The notes under the pieces: model-generated | What the model was told of the DNA's origin: nothing | The model's input: the letters and a program-made list of their open reading frames with translations, nothing else | Databases searched by the model: none | Program-made: the position numbers and the translations under genes | DNA from: Agelaius tricolor | Lineage: Eukaryota > Chordata > Aves > Passeriformes > Icteridae | Assembly: GCA_023055355.1 (NCBI GenBank) | Contig: JALJCS010000035.1 | Span: 4,092,001-4,156,000 of the forward strand | Direction of reading: 5' to 3' | DNA length: 64,000 bases | Shown: positions 1 to 13,300 of the stretch, piece after piece | Layout of the letters: every line of letters begins with the position of its first letter | Numbering within the stretch: the stretch's first letter is position 1

Positions 1-650
1 AGATCTGGGGCAGTTCTCTCTGTTCATGGGGCAGTTTTTTCTTTATCTCTCCCACAGCCAACCCTCCCTCCAGGAGATCTCTGCTGTCCATGGCCACTGA
101 GTGTCCCTGCAGGGCTGATCCAATTCCAGCATCCCATGGGGAGATGCTGCATTGCCCAGGAAGGAGCCAAGCATTCCTACCTGGATCCAATCTGAGCCTG
201 GCACAGCACAGCAGCCTTTGCCCAGTGCATTGCCAGAGGAGCAGCTTCTGCTGCCCTGCATTGCCAGAGGGAGCCCAGGCCCATCTCCAGCAGCCCTGGA
301 GCTGCAGAGGAAAACTCCCCCCTTGTGCAGGATCCCTGCTCCAGCAGAGCCACAGCTGGCACTGCAGGAGGGCTGAGCCCCCATGGGATGGGGCTGTGCC
401 ACCCCCTGACACACAGGGTGGGTCCTGTTCAGCTCCTGTTCTCACTCCATCAGTAGTTTTTTTGTTTGTACTGTTACATTTGTATTTTTAATTTTCCTAG
501 TACAGAACTGTTATTCCTATTCCCATATCTTTGTCTGAGAGCCCCTTAATTTCAAAATTATAATAATTCAGAAGGAGGGGGTTTGCATTTTCCATTTCAG
601 GGGAGGCTCCTGCCTTCCTTAGCAGACACCTGTCTGTTCAAACCAAGACA
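1..650 (+). mobile_element. Solo LTR, group B (left-truncated by window edge)
   Basis: This is the first of two copies of the same roughly 650-bp element; the other is at 53536-54187 on the same strand. The copies match from the first bases to a shared end in ACCAAGACA. The full copy starts TGTCAGAGCTGG, so only about four terminal bases are missing here. The TG...CA ends and size fit an endogenous retrovirus LTR; orientation is inferred from an AGTAAA-like signal in the AT-rich 3' third and is less certain. No internal retroviral sequence adjoins it. It lies in the SEC14L1 intron after exon 3, antisense to the gene, and stops 56 bp short of the exon 3 splice donor. Confidence 0.75.
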
Positions 651-706
651 GTATTCAGGTGAAGGGATATGCAGAAGGCCAAAGCAGGCACTTCAGAGCT
701 CATCAC

Positions 707-856
707 CTTTTTCAGCAGCCGTGGTGCATCGATGTCCAGCTTGCAGCGCCGCTCGATGACGTGGATGGCCTCATCCTCACTCTTGTACTCGTTTACAGTG
801 TCACTGGCTACAAACATGGGGATCAGAGGGCACGTAGGAAACCTCCTTTCATATGC
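707..856 (-). CDS. SEC14L1: SEC14L1 coding exon 3 (residues 22-71, PRELI/MSF1 domain)
   Basis: On the minus strand this 150-bp exon encodes 50 residues beginning AYERRFPTCPLIPMFV and continuing through HVIERRCKLDIDAPRLLKK. I recognise this as the N-terminal PRELI/MSF1 domain of SEC14-like protein 1. SEC14L5 is the nearest paralogue but differs at many of these positions. The exon follows a CAG acceptor (plus-strand 857-859) and ends in AAG before a GTGATG donor (701-706). Both boundaries are phase 0 and join correctly to exon 2. SEC14L1 is a phosphatidylinositol-transfer-like protein of the Golgi and cytosol, about 715 residues in mammals, with PRELI, CRAL-TRIO and GOLD regions. It is reported to bind cholinergic transporters and to dampen RIG-I signalling. 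Later exons are outside the window to the left. Confidence 0.96.
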
Positions 857-3241
857 CTGTCACGATGGAAAGAGAACAAACAATCATCACCATTAATTCC
901 TGAGGGTGTGCAGAGCTCCTCCAGCGTTTGGAGGCTCAGTGCCCTTCAGAGCTTCCGTGGAAGGGGCCGAGCCTTCCTGAACCCACATGACAGCTGAAAG
1001 AGTCACAGTGCATTCCAAACAATCCATTTATTAATATGTTCCTTGCCAGTAAGGCAGTTTTTAAACCACACAAAATAACCCATTCCTCCCCTCCCTCTGG
1101 AAAGGAAGTTATTCATTCTGTACCATGACAACCCCCTTGATAACGGGAAAATCAGACCCTCCAGTCTTAAAATACCATAAGACAAAACAATTATGTCTTG
1201 GATTAAAAAAACCCACTCACTAATTACCGGTGTTTCACCAAGCTGTCTAGAGGGATTTCATACAGCTCCCCAAGCTCTAATAAAAACATTTCAAAAGCTA
1301 TTTCTTAAGCTAATAGAGCTCTCAAGCTCCCTGGGCACAGAGTGTTCCTAATGATTTCACTGCAGTTTATCAGTTCCCAGTTTTGTCCAACAACAGTCAG
1401 TCTAATACAATGAGCTCATTTCACACTTGTGAAAATGTAAAACTTCTTGTAATAATGCAGAGCTAGCAACAGCTTTGATTTTGGTTAAAAAACACAGTCA
1501 TGTAAATATCTTCCTCCCTTAAATACTTGACACACAGAAAAGATGGTATTAAATCAGACAGACAGGAGAGTTAAGGATGTGGGATCAGTAAAACAAATAA
1601 AAGGAAAATGGGTGTTATCCCCCCTAGCAAACTTGTTGAATTTTGATTTTAAAACCACTGTGGCTGGAGAATACAAGAGAGCTCTTATTTTTTTCTTTTT
1701 CTTTCACAGTCTCTGATGTATCTCTGTTTCTCTTTGGCTGTTTTTTTCCTCATGGGGTGGCAGTGAAGCAACTAATTCTTTAGCCTGCTTTCCCTTCATT
1801 TTTGCTACTATCAGAACCTCACTGGCTTTGATGAAGAGGTAGGATGTTGCACGATGTCCCAATGCAGAAGAATGCTTAGATAAAGTAAATCTGAGAGAGC
1901 ATCATGAAACAAATCCTTAAAAGAGGTAAAATATTCACTCTGTCCTTTTAGATGATTTCAACTACTCTGACAACAGCTGGGCTGCAGCACCAAGAGGGAG
2001 AGGGTGGGGAACAAAACAAGCAGCAGCTGCACAAAGTATGCAATGGTGAGGCTGGAACAGAAAAGGTCTCTTAATTCTCCCTTCAGAATAATTAAAATAC
2101 TTCAGTTTATTACCAGTGCTCAAACCTAGTTTGAAAGCAGTGTTTCTATGGTGACAGTGGTGTATGGCACTAAAACAGTGTCAGCTTTTTTCCCCTTTGT
2201 GCATATTTTTAAACAATTTTTGCAGCATGACTGTCCCGAGTTCATCAAGCTGCTGTGTAAGACAGAAGAAATGCAGCCAGGGAAGGGGTCACACACAGTC
2301 CCTGCTCCAGAGCCCATCTGTGCACAGCTGCCTGGCTCTGGCTGAAGGACAGCAATCATTCCTGGCCTCAGAGATGGGGTGCAAACAGCAGGGACAGAGC
2401 ATTGGTGCTGCAACACAATAGTCAGCACTGTTGGTATGGCAAAGAGGCTTTATTTCTTTTACAAGGCTCTTGTTCTGGACATTTCAGTTGCTCATTAGTA
2501 TCTCAGCCCTCTCCCTGAAAAAATCTCACATTCTTCATAAATTAATCCCTATTTTAACTGCAATGACTGCAGTTGAAGTCAGAAAAAGAAAACATTTCTA
2601 GAAGAAGCAGAATTTAGAAGCATTTCTCATTTTTGGATTGCTCCACTTAATACTTTTCTTTTGAGGATCTTATGTTACAATTATTTTATAGACAGGAGAG
2701 CAAGGGCACTAGCTACCTAATAGGTAGGTACCTAATAGGTAGGTATCTATTTTTCTCACTTTTTTTCAGTCTTTTTTACCTTTGGATGATGAGTTTCCCC
2801 CATCCAAACAGCCCCCTTTAGGCCAAAGCCTTTGCAAGTCTCCTTCATTGCACATATTGACACTTTTCTCATCTCAGTCCTCCAAACACTTCATGTTTGC
2901 CCTGTGAATGTTTGCAATTCAGAGCATTACCTGCTCCTGAACTGGGAACAAAAAAAATGCCCAAGAAGAATATGTTGTTTTAAATGGCAAGACTGAATTG
3001 AATGTGCTCAATTCAGAAGAGAATGAAATCATTATCTGCCAAAAGCTGGCAAGCTGAATGTTCACAGAAAAGCAAAAAAAAAAAAAACTTGAAGGTTTCC
3101 AAGAGATTAACAGCAACTCAGGATTCTTTCTCCCTAAAGAACATACACACAGAAAATTGTTCACAGTCAAATTTACTGGGCTCTTAAATCAGATTTTATT
3201 TCTTTATGTCCCACTGCCAACACATCCTTGTAATGCACCAT

Positions 3242-3297
3242 TTTGAATAAAAGGTGATCAGAGCACAGCCCACTTTGAATAAAAGGTGATCAGAGCA
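3242..3297. repeat. Short direct duplication, 32-bp period
   Basis: A 24-bp block beginning TTTGAATAAAAGG and ending GATCAGAGCA occurs at 3242-3265 and again, identical, at 3274-3297. Each copy contains an AATAAA hexamer on the plus strand, which is antisense to SEC14L1. It is probably a simple tandem slippage or duplication event. Confidence 0.85.
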
Positions 3298-5959
3298 AAC
3301 CATGGCCACATCAAAAGATTCAATCTGATTTAAGCACAGCTGTGCCTTCCACAAGGGACAAACTGCACTTTCAGAGTGCAGAGTGGGCAGGAAAAAGCTG
3401 CTAAAGGCTACAGGACACTGACAGATCTTTCACCACAAACCTACACAGCACAGGAAGAAAACCTGTAATTTGTGGTACAACACAGCAAGAGCCACGTGAG
3501 TCAGAGCAGCACATGCATGGCCAAGACTGGAGCTATTCAAGGAGCACGAGAAAATTAAAGAAAGATCAAACACTGCTTTTATTTTCCAAGAGAACTGAGG
3601 GGATTTTGCTGCATTACTGAAGTGTTTTGAACCAGAAACTTTGTCTCAAATCCAGCTTTGCAGACAGGAAATAACTGCATTATGCAGTGTTCCTCCAGCA
3701 GGCTGATAAAGCAGAGTTTATTATAAAATATTGCTCCTTCCTTGTATGACAGCATTGCGGTGAAACCCGGACAGATAGGTCTCTCTTCACAAATAAAATC
3801 AGATATTCCACACCTTGGTCTCAGTGTTCCAATTTCACTGTACAGATACAATCAAAGACAATTAGTTCCTCAAAAGAGGAGCAGCTGCAGAAAACCCTGA
3901 AGGGCTCCATGCAGGAGTGAAGTGCTGCTGCTGGAGCACCCAGGAATGGCATTTCAAGGACATGACACTGTCACATTTAACACACAGCACGTGTGGAGAC
4001 TGACACAGAGCACAAGTCAAAAGCACAGATGTGCTCATCCCCAAAATTCTGCAGCTGCTGCTGGGCTTGACATGAAGTCACAACACCTCTGTGGCTGAGA
4101 CACCTGTGTACAGATCTCACAAAAAGTGATTTTGAGCCTGCAATTCTGCAATTCCTCAATAATGTACTTTTACATTTCCCACCAGCCTCTGGAACATTTG
4201 TGTACTCTGATCCATTAGAAGCTGCATTGTGCATCAAGAAAAACACAGTCTGGTGAAGCAGCTTGAACCACAAATTTAACTTTCTTAATGCATGTTAACA
4301 GCAAGAGCACTGACAAGCGTAATTTCAACCAAAATAGCACTGGAATAAAGCTGCTTTTCCAACTGCTTCCCTTAGCAACTCATGCTCAGAGTAGAGTCAA
4401 AATAACAGGATTTATTCCACTTTTATCCTTGCTAGTATTTCAGCTGAGTGTGAAGACATGAAAGCAATTCAGAAGTCAGACTATTTAAAACCCATTGCAG
4501 TCGTTGTTCATAGCCAAGGGAATTGTACTTGCTGCCACAGCCCTTGGATTTTGGAATTCTAGTATCAGGAATAACAAGTTCCTTTCAAAATACCTTTAAA
4601 ACAGCACTTAGGTATGACCCCCTCGACCAAGTTTTGAAAGATTTCTGTCTTTTTTGCTTCTCAAACCATGCCTTGGACTAATAAAATACCTTGATAATAA
4701 GCATGTGCTCAGTCCTCAGTAGGGAGAGTCAGGCATTCATGCAAATAAATTACTCAGCTTCTCTGGCCAGATTAATATATTCCCAGTCTCAAGCCTACCA
4801 GGACAGGGATTATTTAGTATTTCCATTAAATGACTCAGAAGTAATTTGTACACTTTAAAGAGGAAAAAAATATTCCAAGTAATCTTATGCTGTAGTAGGT
4901 GAATCCTCCAAACAGAAATTCCAACCTGGTGAAATACAGAGGAATTTCAATTACCATTTAGGAAATTAAGCATATTGAGTGCTTTAGCAGCTTAATGGCA
5001 TGAATCAAGCTGTTAAGATGTTTTATTTATTTTTGATGCTTTCTGTCCAAAATTATTGGCCAAGCAATATTCCAAGAGCAGCACCACATTCTCCAAGGGC
5101 ACCTCAAGAAAACCCATGAGCAGATTCATCCTGGCACTCCAACCTCATCTGCAGCACTCAGTGCTAATTTTAATTTCTGCCTGCAGACCCTGACCGTGTG
5201 TGGGCACCAACATGCAAGTGCATAGCAAAGTTCACTGTGCTCCCCATCCACTTCCAGTGCGTGGGGTTTCTGAATTATTCACAAACACAAGAAAAAAGAA
5301 GGGTCACTCAGGCTGCTGCCCTGGCTCCACAGGCTGCATTCCAGGAGCCTGAGGATTCCTGCATGTCCTGGCTTGAAAAGGAAGTGAGTTTTTTGGGATG
5401 CTGCATATAGAGATGGTACCTCTGTATCACTGTATCCTCTCCTCCCCTTGCATTAGAGCACTGCAGATCAATAGGAAAAGCAGTGACCCCACGGCAGGGC
5501 AACCAAGAGCTTTCAAATTCTTGGCAGCTGAGCTTGAAACAATTCTGGCTGAACTCACACAGATCAGCAAATAACTTTTCATGCCCTGTATTCTGCTGTT
5601 CAGAGCTCTCCATCACTCCCTTCACAAGCCATACATATGTATAAAAATCATGACACTTGTTCAAAGCAGCATAAAAATCGTGAGACTTGAACAAAGCAGT
5701 GTGATCTCAGTGGCTCTAAGGGATGTTAGCTCACATGGGAGTGAGCAGCTCGGGGGCGTGCAGGCAAGGGAGCAGATGGTTACAGTGGATACACCTCAAA
5801 GAGCTCCAGAAATAGGGGGTTTGGTAAGGTAACACTCCCAGGCACTGGGGAGAGGGAACGTGAAGCAAACTGCACGTTGGGGAAGCACAAACATCTTTAA
5901 CACACAGGCAGGCAGCTCTCTGGGCAGAGACTCCCCTGTAAAGCAGGGCCAAGTCCTCC

Positions 5960-6334
5960 AAGTGGCACTGACATAGTTTATGAAAATCCTTTCACTTGGA
6001 TTTTTCTCCTGAGAAGCCTCAGAAAAGCAATGTAAACAATAAGTGTCTGATGGCTGTGGAATGTGGTCTGGAGGTGGTTACCAACAGGTGCATCTTGGAT
6101 TGGGTCCATGTGAATTCCAGTCATGGTCCAGCTGTGTCACTCTCTGGTCAGTCACAAGATTTTATTATTCATTCTTTTCTAGCCTTCTGATGTCTCCTTT
6201 CTCTTCCTTTAGTATAGTTTTAGTATATCATTTTCATTTAATATTATATCATAAAATAATAAATCAGCCTTCTGAAACATGGAGTCAAGATTCTCATCTC
6301 TTCCCTCATCCTGGGGACCCTCAAACACCTCCAC
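5960..6334 (+). mobile_element. Solo LTR, group D (diverged copy)
   Basis: This copy matches in order the reverse complement of 63292-63691. It begins near AGTGGCACTG (TGTGGCATTC in the better copy), then shows the TTTTTCTCCTGAGAAGCCTC block, the TAGTATAG / ATATCATAAAATAATAAAT AT-rich core, and the CTTCTGAAACATGGAGTCA block near the 3' end. It is diverged and its ends are approximate. It lies in the 22-kb SEC14L1 intron, antisense to the gene. Confidence 0.7.
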
Positions 6335-9300
6335 ACTTCAAGGGCACGTTCAGGGTCCCAGGCAGGCCCTGCTCCCCTTGGCTTGGTGCAGGGACCTTCC
6401 CCTCAGAGCTGCTCTCCACAGCAGCCCTTGCTCAGGAGCTTAAGTGGTTTTTCTCTCTGTTGTGTTTTCACCTCATTAAATGTTCTCATTTACAAAGAGA
6501 GGAGTTATTCTCTTACTGCTGGGAAACAAAGGCTGCTTGGCAAGCACTCAGTTCTAGAACTGTCTGTGGAAAAGATGGAGAAGGTTTTAGTTACACAGAA
6601 CACAGCTGAGGCTTGTGGGGACTACAGACAACCTGTCCATGAATGGTTGGGTATCATCTAAACAAAAATTTCCTTTATATACCATTTCTGGTCCTCAGCA
6701 AATAGGAGGTTGTTTAACAGTCCTTTGACTTCTCTGTAAATCTTAGCACAGTCTATGCCATCAAGATATGACCAGAGTGTAAAGAACACTATGACTTACT
6801 TTAAAAGGAAAAAAGAAAAGAATTTAAGCCTTCCATTGCAATTTCTACTTTAAAAATGTTCAAAAAGAACTAGAACTAATACACTATAGCTTTTCCAGAA
6901 AGATTCACCAATGGGGAACCTGCTGGCTATCAGAGCAAGATCAACAAAATGTTTGCTCAACAATTTATCACTGAACTGGAGTAAGTAATTAGAAAGTACA
7001 TCAGGAAATACCTTGTGTGGAAGCAATTTGAATTAAAAATTATAACTCTTCACCTGAAGGAGAGCTACTGCAGAGATTTTAAGGATTAAGACAGATGAAG
7101 CAAGCAGCAAGCATTCATTAAAAAGGAAGGCTCTGTTTCATCTTGGTTTGTTAAAAGAGAAACTAAATCCCAATGCCCCACATTCAAATATACCTTTGTT
7201 TAAATACATTCATTTTACAACAGGAAAAAGCTCTTCCACTCCATGCAGAGCAGAATTGCACAGAAGAGAGGAAAATCCTGCCTTTGCAAGCAGAGCTGTC
7301 CTTGGGCAGGGTGTGAGGAGCAGAGAGCTGGCAGATCTGAGGGCACGGCTGCTCCGTGTGCTGGGATGCATTCCAAAGGATTCCCAAAATGAGAGCTGGC
7401 ATTCTCTTGGCAAATGAGAGTGGACCCTTACTCTAAGCTTCAGGAAAACAAAATTTGCACAATTCTCCTTTCTCCCCATCACACTTTCCTACAACTGCAT
7501 CCTGAGCTGATTTTACTTTGCACCTCTTGTATCCTCCCTCCATTACAGTTCAAAAAAGTCCATTTTACCCTGGAATGGCACAAGTCATTCAAGAACACAA
7601 TAGACTGTCTTCACCCTCTGTTCTGTTCCCTGGTACAAAGAAATTTGGCCATCTCAGTATTAATGATGCTTATTAAGTGTACCCAAGATAAAATAAATAA
7701 CCCTTCTGCAAGTTACACTGAAAAATCAATAGGACAAGTCAATATCAGTAAGATAAACATTCTGCTCCATTTTAGAGGCTAAAGAGTTCCTGTTTACCAC
7801 ATGAGTGTAAGAAGTGACCTGGAACTTTCTAATTAAATGAACTTTAGTGCATTAAGAGTGTAAGTTTACAGCACTGTTCATATCCAGTCTTCCAAAGCAA
7901 AGCATTCCCAAGTAATTGGCAAAATGGCCCAGCTCCTTCTGCTTTGCAGAAGTACATTCCTACCTTAAAGTTCATAAACAATGGAGTTAGTCTAAAATTT
8001 TCATAAAGGAGGCTGTAAAAGTTTTATATAATGATGCATCAGATCCTTGGACTACAATTACAATGGCTTTTTTGCTTTTGAAGTTCTGGGGTTTGTCTTT
8101 TTTTTTTTTTTAATACACCACACAAACACATTATTATACAAATCAGACAAGTACTAACAAGAACCTCCTTTGCACAGATGTTGTTCATGAGTTGTAATTG
8201 AAGGTTAATTATTTCTCAAACAGCAAGAGAAGCAATCTTTGAAAACAACCTTGGATGCTCTCCAAGGCAGAGATCAGAGCTTTCAGGTTGAGTATCTGGG
8301 AAGAGAAATTGTCAGTGGTTCAAAAACTGACTGCAGCATGATATTCAGATTCTTCAAACGCTGTATTTCTGACCCTGCACTGAAGTGGTGCTCAAATGTG
8401 CAGCCCAGCTTTGCATCTCTTCTTCTCAGAAGATCCAGGGAGACTTCCCAGACTGAATGAGCCCTGAGCTCCCAGGCAGCACAGAACCCTGCACAGTCTC
8501 CAGGCACTCCCTGGGCCTCCAACACCCACAGATGTTAAATAACCTGTGCTCTAAGCTGCTCTTACACCCAACAAACACTGAAGGGCATTGCAAAACCTTT
8601 TCATTAACACCACCAGGGCTTCCTTGGGTTTTGTTCAATCATGAAGTGCTACAAGGACTTGTTCTTTCCAGAATCCTTGTCTCAAGAAAGCATCTGAAAG
8701 AATAACTGGCTTAGCAGCCAGCAAATTGAGCTTCCTCAGCTCACCTCTCCTTCTGTGGAATCCAAATGAAATTCCTGAGAAATTCTCCATGAAAGCAGGA
8801 GTTGAGGAAAATGAGGTGAATAAGAAAACATTTCTTTTCCTGGCATTTACCAAAGCCATTAATTCTTGCCCTCAACAGCTCCTCTGGCACTCAAGAGTCT
8901 TGCATGGAAGAAAAGGTTTTATTAAGTGTACAGAAAAGCATAATCTCTACTTGTCCTCATCTTCTCTTGGTGCCTATACTTGTTTAAGGGGTTCTCTTGA
9001 TTTAGTCAAGTTTCACTGGAAAGGATTTCAGGCTCTACACTGCTATGAACAACCCACTTGTGCCTTGTGAATGTCCATAAAGAAAGAGGAAGAAAGGATG
9101 AGCAGATTTATTCCAATACATTTAAATTCACCACCAGCTTAACTCTATAAAGCCTCAGATTTTATTACTTCCTATAAAAAGGAGAGGGTAAGTCTGCTCT
9201 GTCCATTTCTACATATTAGAAGCTGTACTAGAAGCCCACAGTACTTTCAAGTAAAGTAAATACCCAGTTAAGTTTCTTGCACATTTCAAATAGACTCTAC

Positions 9301-10254
9301 CTGTTAAAGTGATCCTGTCTTCAGTGGATGTCACCACTGAACAAACAATATCTATTTGTTCTATCAAATAGGTTAACAGCCCTACCCACGTGCAGGGCAG
9401 GCAATTTGCTGCTCAAATCCTAGAAAAACACAGCAAGAAACTTCCAGCTTCACATCCATTCTGCAAATTCCTGAAAACAATTAGGACATTGCCCATAACC
9501 ACTACAAAATCACCCAGTATACAGACTAAACTCAAATTCAATAACTGCTTTGTGATCTTGTACGGAGGGCTTTGATTCAGTAAATTAAAAATCTCTATGG
9601 AGACAGGAAACAGCACAGAAGTTCTCCTTGTGCTTGGCTCCACTAAGTTACTCTGAGGCCATAAAAATGTAGAGACAATTTCTTCTCGGTTCCTGGCTTC
9701 AAACAGCACTTACCACCACTCAGCCAGAACACCAGGGATGTGCATGGGGAAGCCAAACAACCTTTCAGAACAGAGCTTTATCTCCACACAGCTCTGCAGA
9801 CACAACCCAGGCTACTTCACATCTATTTAATCTCTTCCAAGTCTTCTGCGGTGTAAAAGGAACAGCTTCATGTTAAATTTCAGGCAAAACCATAGCTAAA
9901 ACACACAGCCAATCACAAAAATCATGAAATATCACTGAAATTGTGTTATAAAGGAAACTGCAGCTCACAGAGTGCTACTTACACATCACACATCACCCTG
10001 GATTTCTGATAGCAGGACTTTTCATGTGTTAAACTGCTACAAAGCACTTCCAAGTGAAAGCAACTGCACCAACACACAATTACTGGCATTTCTGTTCCTC
10101 TCTGTGATTCAGGCAGCATTTCCATGGTTACAGTGTTGATCACTTATTGGCTTTAATTACATTCCAAATCCACACCAAATGCATAGCTTGGCATTTTAAA
10201 CAGCTCTAAAGGCAACCCTGGAGGCCAGCTCTTGTAACCTGGCTTTGAGGTGGA

Positions 10255-10375
10255 ATGCACTTGGAATCATAAACTCATTCTGGTTGGAAAAGACTTTAAG
10301 ACCATTGAGTCCAGCCATTAACCCAGCACTGCCCTGAAAACACCACACTGCTCATGACATCCTCCAGGTCATTGC
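10255..10375 (-). mobile_element. CR1 LINE 3'-end fragment
   Basis: The plus strand reads TTGGAATCATAAACTCATTC, then GGTTGGAAAAGACTTTAAG, then a GAGTCCAGCCATTAACCCAG stretch. This is the reverse complement of the conserved CR1 3' terminus. It is 5'-truncated, as is usual for avian CR1 copies, and lies in the SEC14L1 intron in the same sense as the gene. Confidence 0.85.
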
Positions 10376-13300
10376 TAAATGTCACTGAAATTGGACAGAT
10401 CTCCAAGGAAACTCAGCACAGCATCCACACCATCTTCCCAAAATTTAGTACCCATTTTAGTTTGTCTTGCTTGTGTTTAAAACTTCTCTCCTTGGAGGTC
10501 ATCACACAGAGAAAGCAGCAGGAGTCCTACAGAAACCAAAACATTCTTACTGCACAAAACATGACCCCAAACCATGAGAACTTTGGGACATTATCTCAGT
10601 TGTCAATCACAGGACACAGCAACAAATTCACCTCTGGTAGATGTTGCAAAGAATGATTTGGAGAAATTCAGGCTAAGAATCAACTAGATGGGATTATGCA
10701 TATTAGTATCACTTTCAGGAACAGGATTTAGAACTGATTTTCTACTGCTGTTAAGTTTACAGCAGACATCAAACCCTGCCTACTATCAAAAAGATAGTAA
10801 CAGTTTTAGGGGGGAAAAAGCACATTTCCTTGTAGTGATTAAAAAAGTTTACACACATTTCAGAATTTTAGATTACATTCTCTGCAAAGTAAATGTGAAG
10901 CAAAGAAGTGCTTGTTTTTCTATCAGCAGACAAACCAGAAATCAAAAGGATTTCAGAGGCAGCTTATTAAAAAAAATGCTCCATTTAGACAGCACCTGCA
11001 ACTGAATATCAGTGACACTCTCAGCCTGTCCAAGGAAATACTTGACAACATATGTTCATTAAGCATTCTTGACAAATCTGAGTTATACTAAAAATAGCAC
11101 AGATTCACTTAAGACTGCCCAAAACCAAAAGCAAGGAAGGGAATAGAAGCACTGGCAAAAAACAGGAGCAAAAAAAGGAGTTTTTGGGGGACAGGAAGGT
11201 CTGCAGCAAATTTCCTCTGTATGGCAGCTTAAATGTGTTGGCTACAGAGCTCAAGAATCTCAGCCTCAGTGTTCAGGGTTTTCAAGCATGCCTAAAGTTA
11301 TTTTAATACTTTAATATTTCATTAAAATAATTTAGGCCTTATAAATAAAACAGGAGATTCAGAAAAGGTTCTGTTCTAGGTAAGTGGAATTTTACTGGTA
11401 GTTCACTGCTGAGTTTTTCAGCTGTGGTCACCAACTTAGCAGAGCAAGCAAAGAGCCTCTTTCTGCACCAGAAGGAAACACCAGACACAGAAACCTCAAT
11501 TCTCATCAGGGCTGGGCCCAGTCAAGCCACCCATGCAGGCTCTTTCCACTCTATCCCCCTCAGTGCTCCTTCCATTCAACATCTGGGCATTTTCATTTCA
11601 GAAAAGTGCTCAGAGAAGTTTTACCAGCAAAATTACAGGGGCCTCATGTTGCATGAAATGACACTGGAAGGGAACTGGCCCATGACTACTTGAAAACCAC
11701 TCTGCTACACACAGATTCCATCTTCTTCCAGATAAAAATTAAACTTTTGATGATTTAATGCAATTTTATTCGAAGTTTTGATGGCAAAAGGTACACCAAT
11801 TCAGCAGGTAGAACAAACTGGGGATAAAGATGCAAGCTGAAGAAAAGGGTTACCATTCCATCTTCTATCTGTAAAAGATGATCTTCAGTAACCACAGACA
11901 TGCCTCAACATGACTTTAGTTTGAAGAGTGGTTACTTTAAAACAGATATGAGTCATCTGTGGTTTGCTTAAATAAATTTGCACAGGTGGAATTGTGTAAT
12001 AATTGATTCTTGTATGGGAACCTAAATGTCCATCTTCAGAAGACACCTTAATGTGAGGGCAGGACAGAGGAGAAAGTGGACAGCCTATGTGGGAATCAGA
12101 GTTACACCTGCTTTGCCTTCCAGGCACACACAAGAGAATAATTAATTCTCCTCCTCCCTTTGGGAAGTCCAAAGTGCCCAAGTGCCCCTCCACTGAAGAG
12201 TGAGCAAGACAAACTTCAACTGCAGCCTCTGTACAATCCTGAAACACAAACCTCTAAAACGAGAACCTGGAATAGAGAAGTTGGGCAAGTACCACTCCTT
12301 CCTCAAGAAAAACAAAAGGTTAAGGACAGAAAACCCAACAACCACATTGAATGCAAATAAAAGCATTTTAATCTTCCTTTCCTTTGAGTAAGCTGGGAAA
12401 GCCTGACCATTCAGGTTAGGCTGGCTTATGACTGAGAGACCAAGATCAAATTGCTGGTTAGAAAACAACTGGCATTGTTCTGGTCTAGACTGAAGGTGGA
12501 ACACCAGGGACAGACTGCACAGCTGGGCTGCTCCAAGCTGCTCTTCACCCCACACAGATCTTACCTGGCCTCGTGGGGCCACAGCAATCCCAGATGGACT
12601 TGCAATGTCACTGTAACTTGTTTGTATTAAACACATTTGCAACGCTATTGTATATTCGGAGAAAAATGCCTGCCCTGCCCGTGTTCCCAGCAAGACAGAT
12701 GGAAATCAGTCTGGCCCAGAAGCCACGTAGCTCGGGGCACAACACTTTGTCTGACAGAATGTGCCCTGCAATTAAAGTCAATTTCAGTAGTTCCTTCCTC
12801 CGAGAGGAAACTTGGCTTCTGACCCCAATTGCACAGGACACGACTGTTTTGGCTCAAGGTTAAAGCACTCTGGAGAAAAGGCTGACCTCCAAAAGAGCAT
12901 CACAGCAAAGGCTGGCGACAGGCCAGGAGAGCTTCAGTGCCTGGAGACCGACATGTGATTACTGAGGAATGGCAGCTATTCCCAAGCACTTCCTAATTCT
13001 GCAACACTGGCAATGCACAGCCCTTTACATAACACAGGAACCTATCTCCCTGTGAATTTTTTAAGAGACACACATAAAAACAACTGTAAATCATTAAGCT
13101 TGTCCTACCGTTTCTTTAATTACCGTTCCTTGTCCTACAGCAGCTGAACAATCACAAGCACGCTCTGTGTTGCCAACAGGCATTTCACAGGCACGGGGTA
13201 TTGTCACACTGAAAGCAGAATTTGGTGCTTGGCTTCCCCTTTCCTTTTCCAGTTAACAAAATTGCGTGTTTGGTGCCTCTGCAGTCAGTTTTTTACAATT

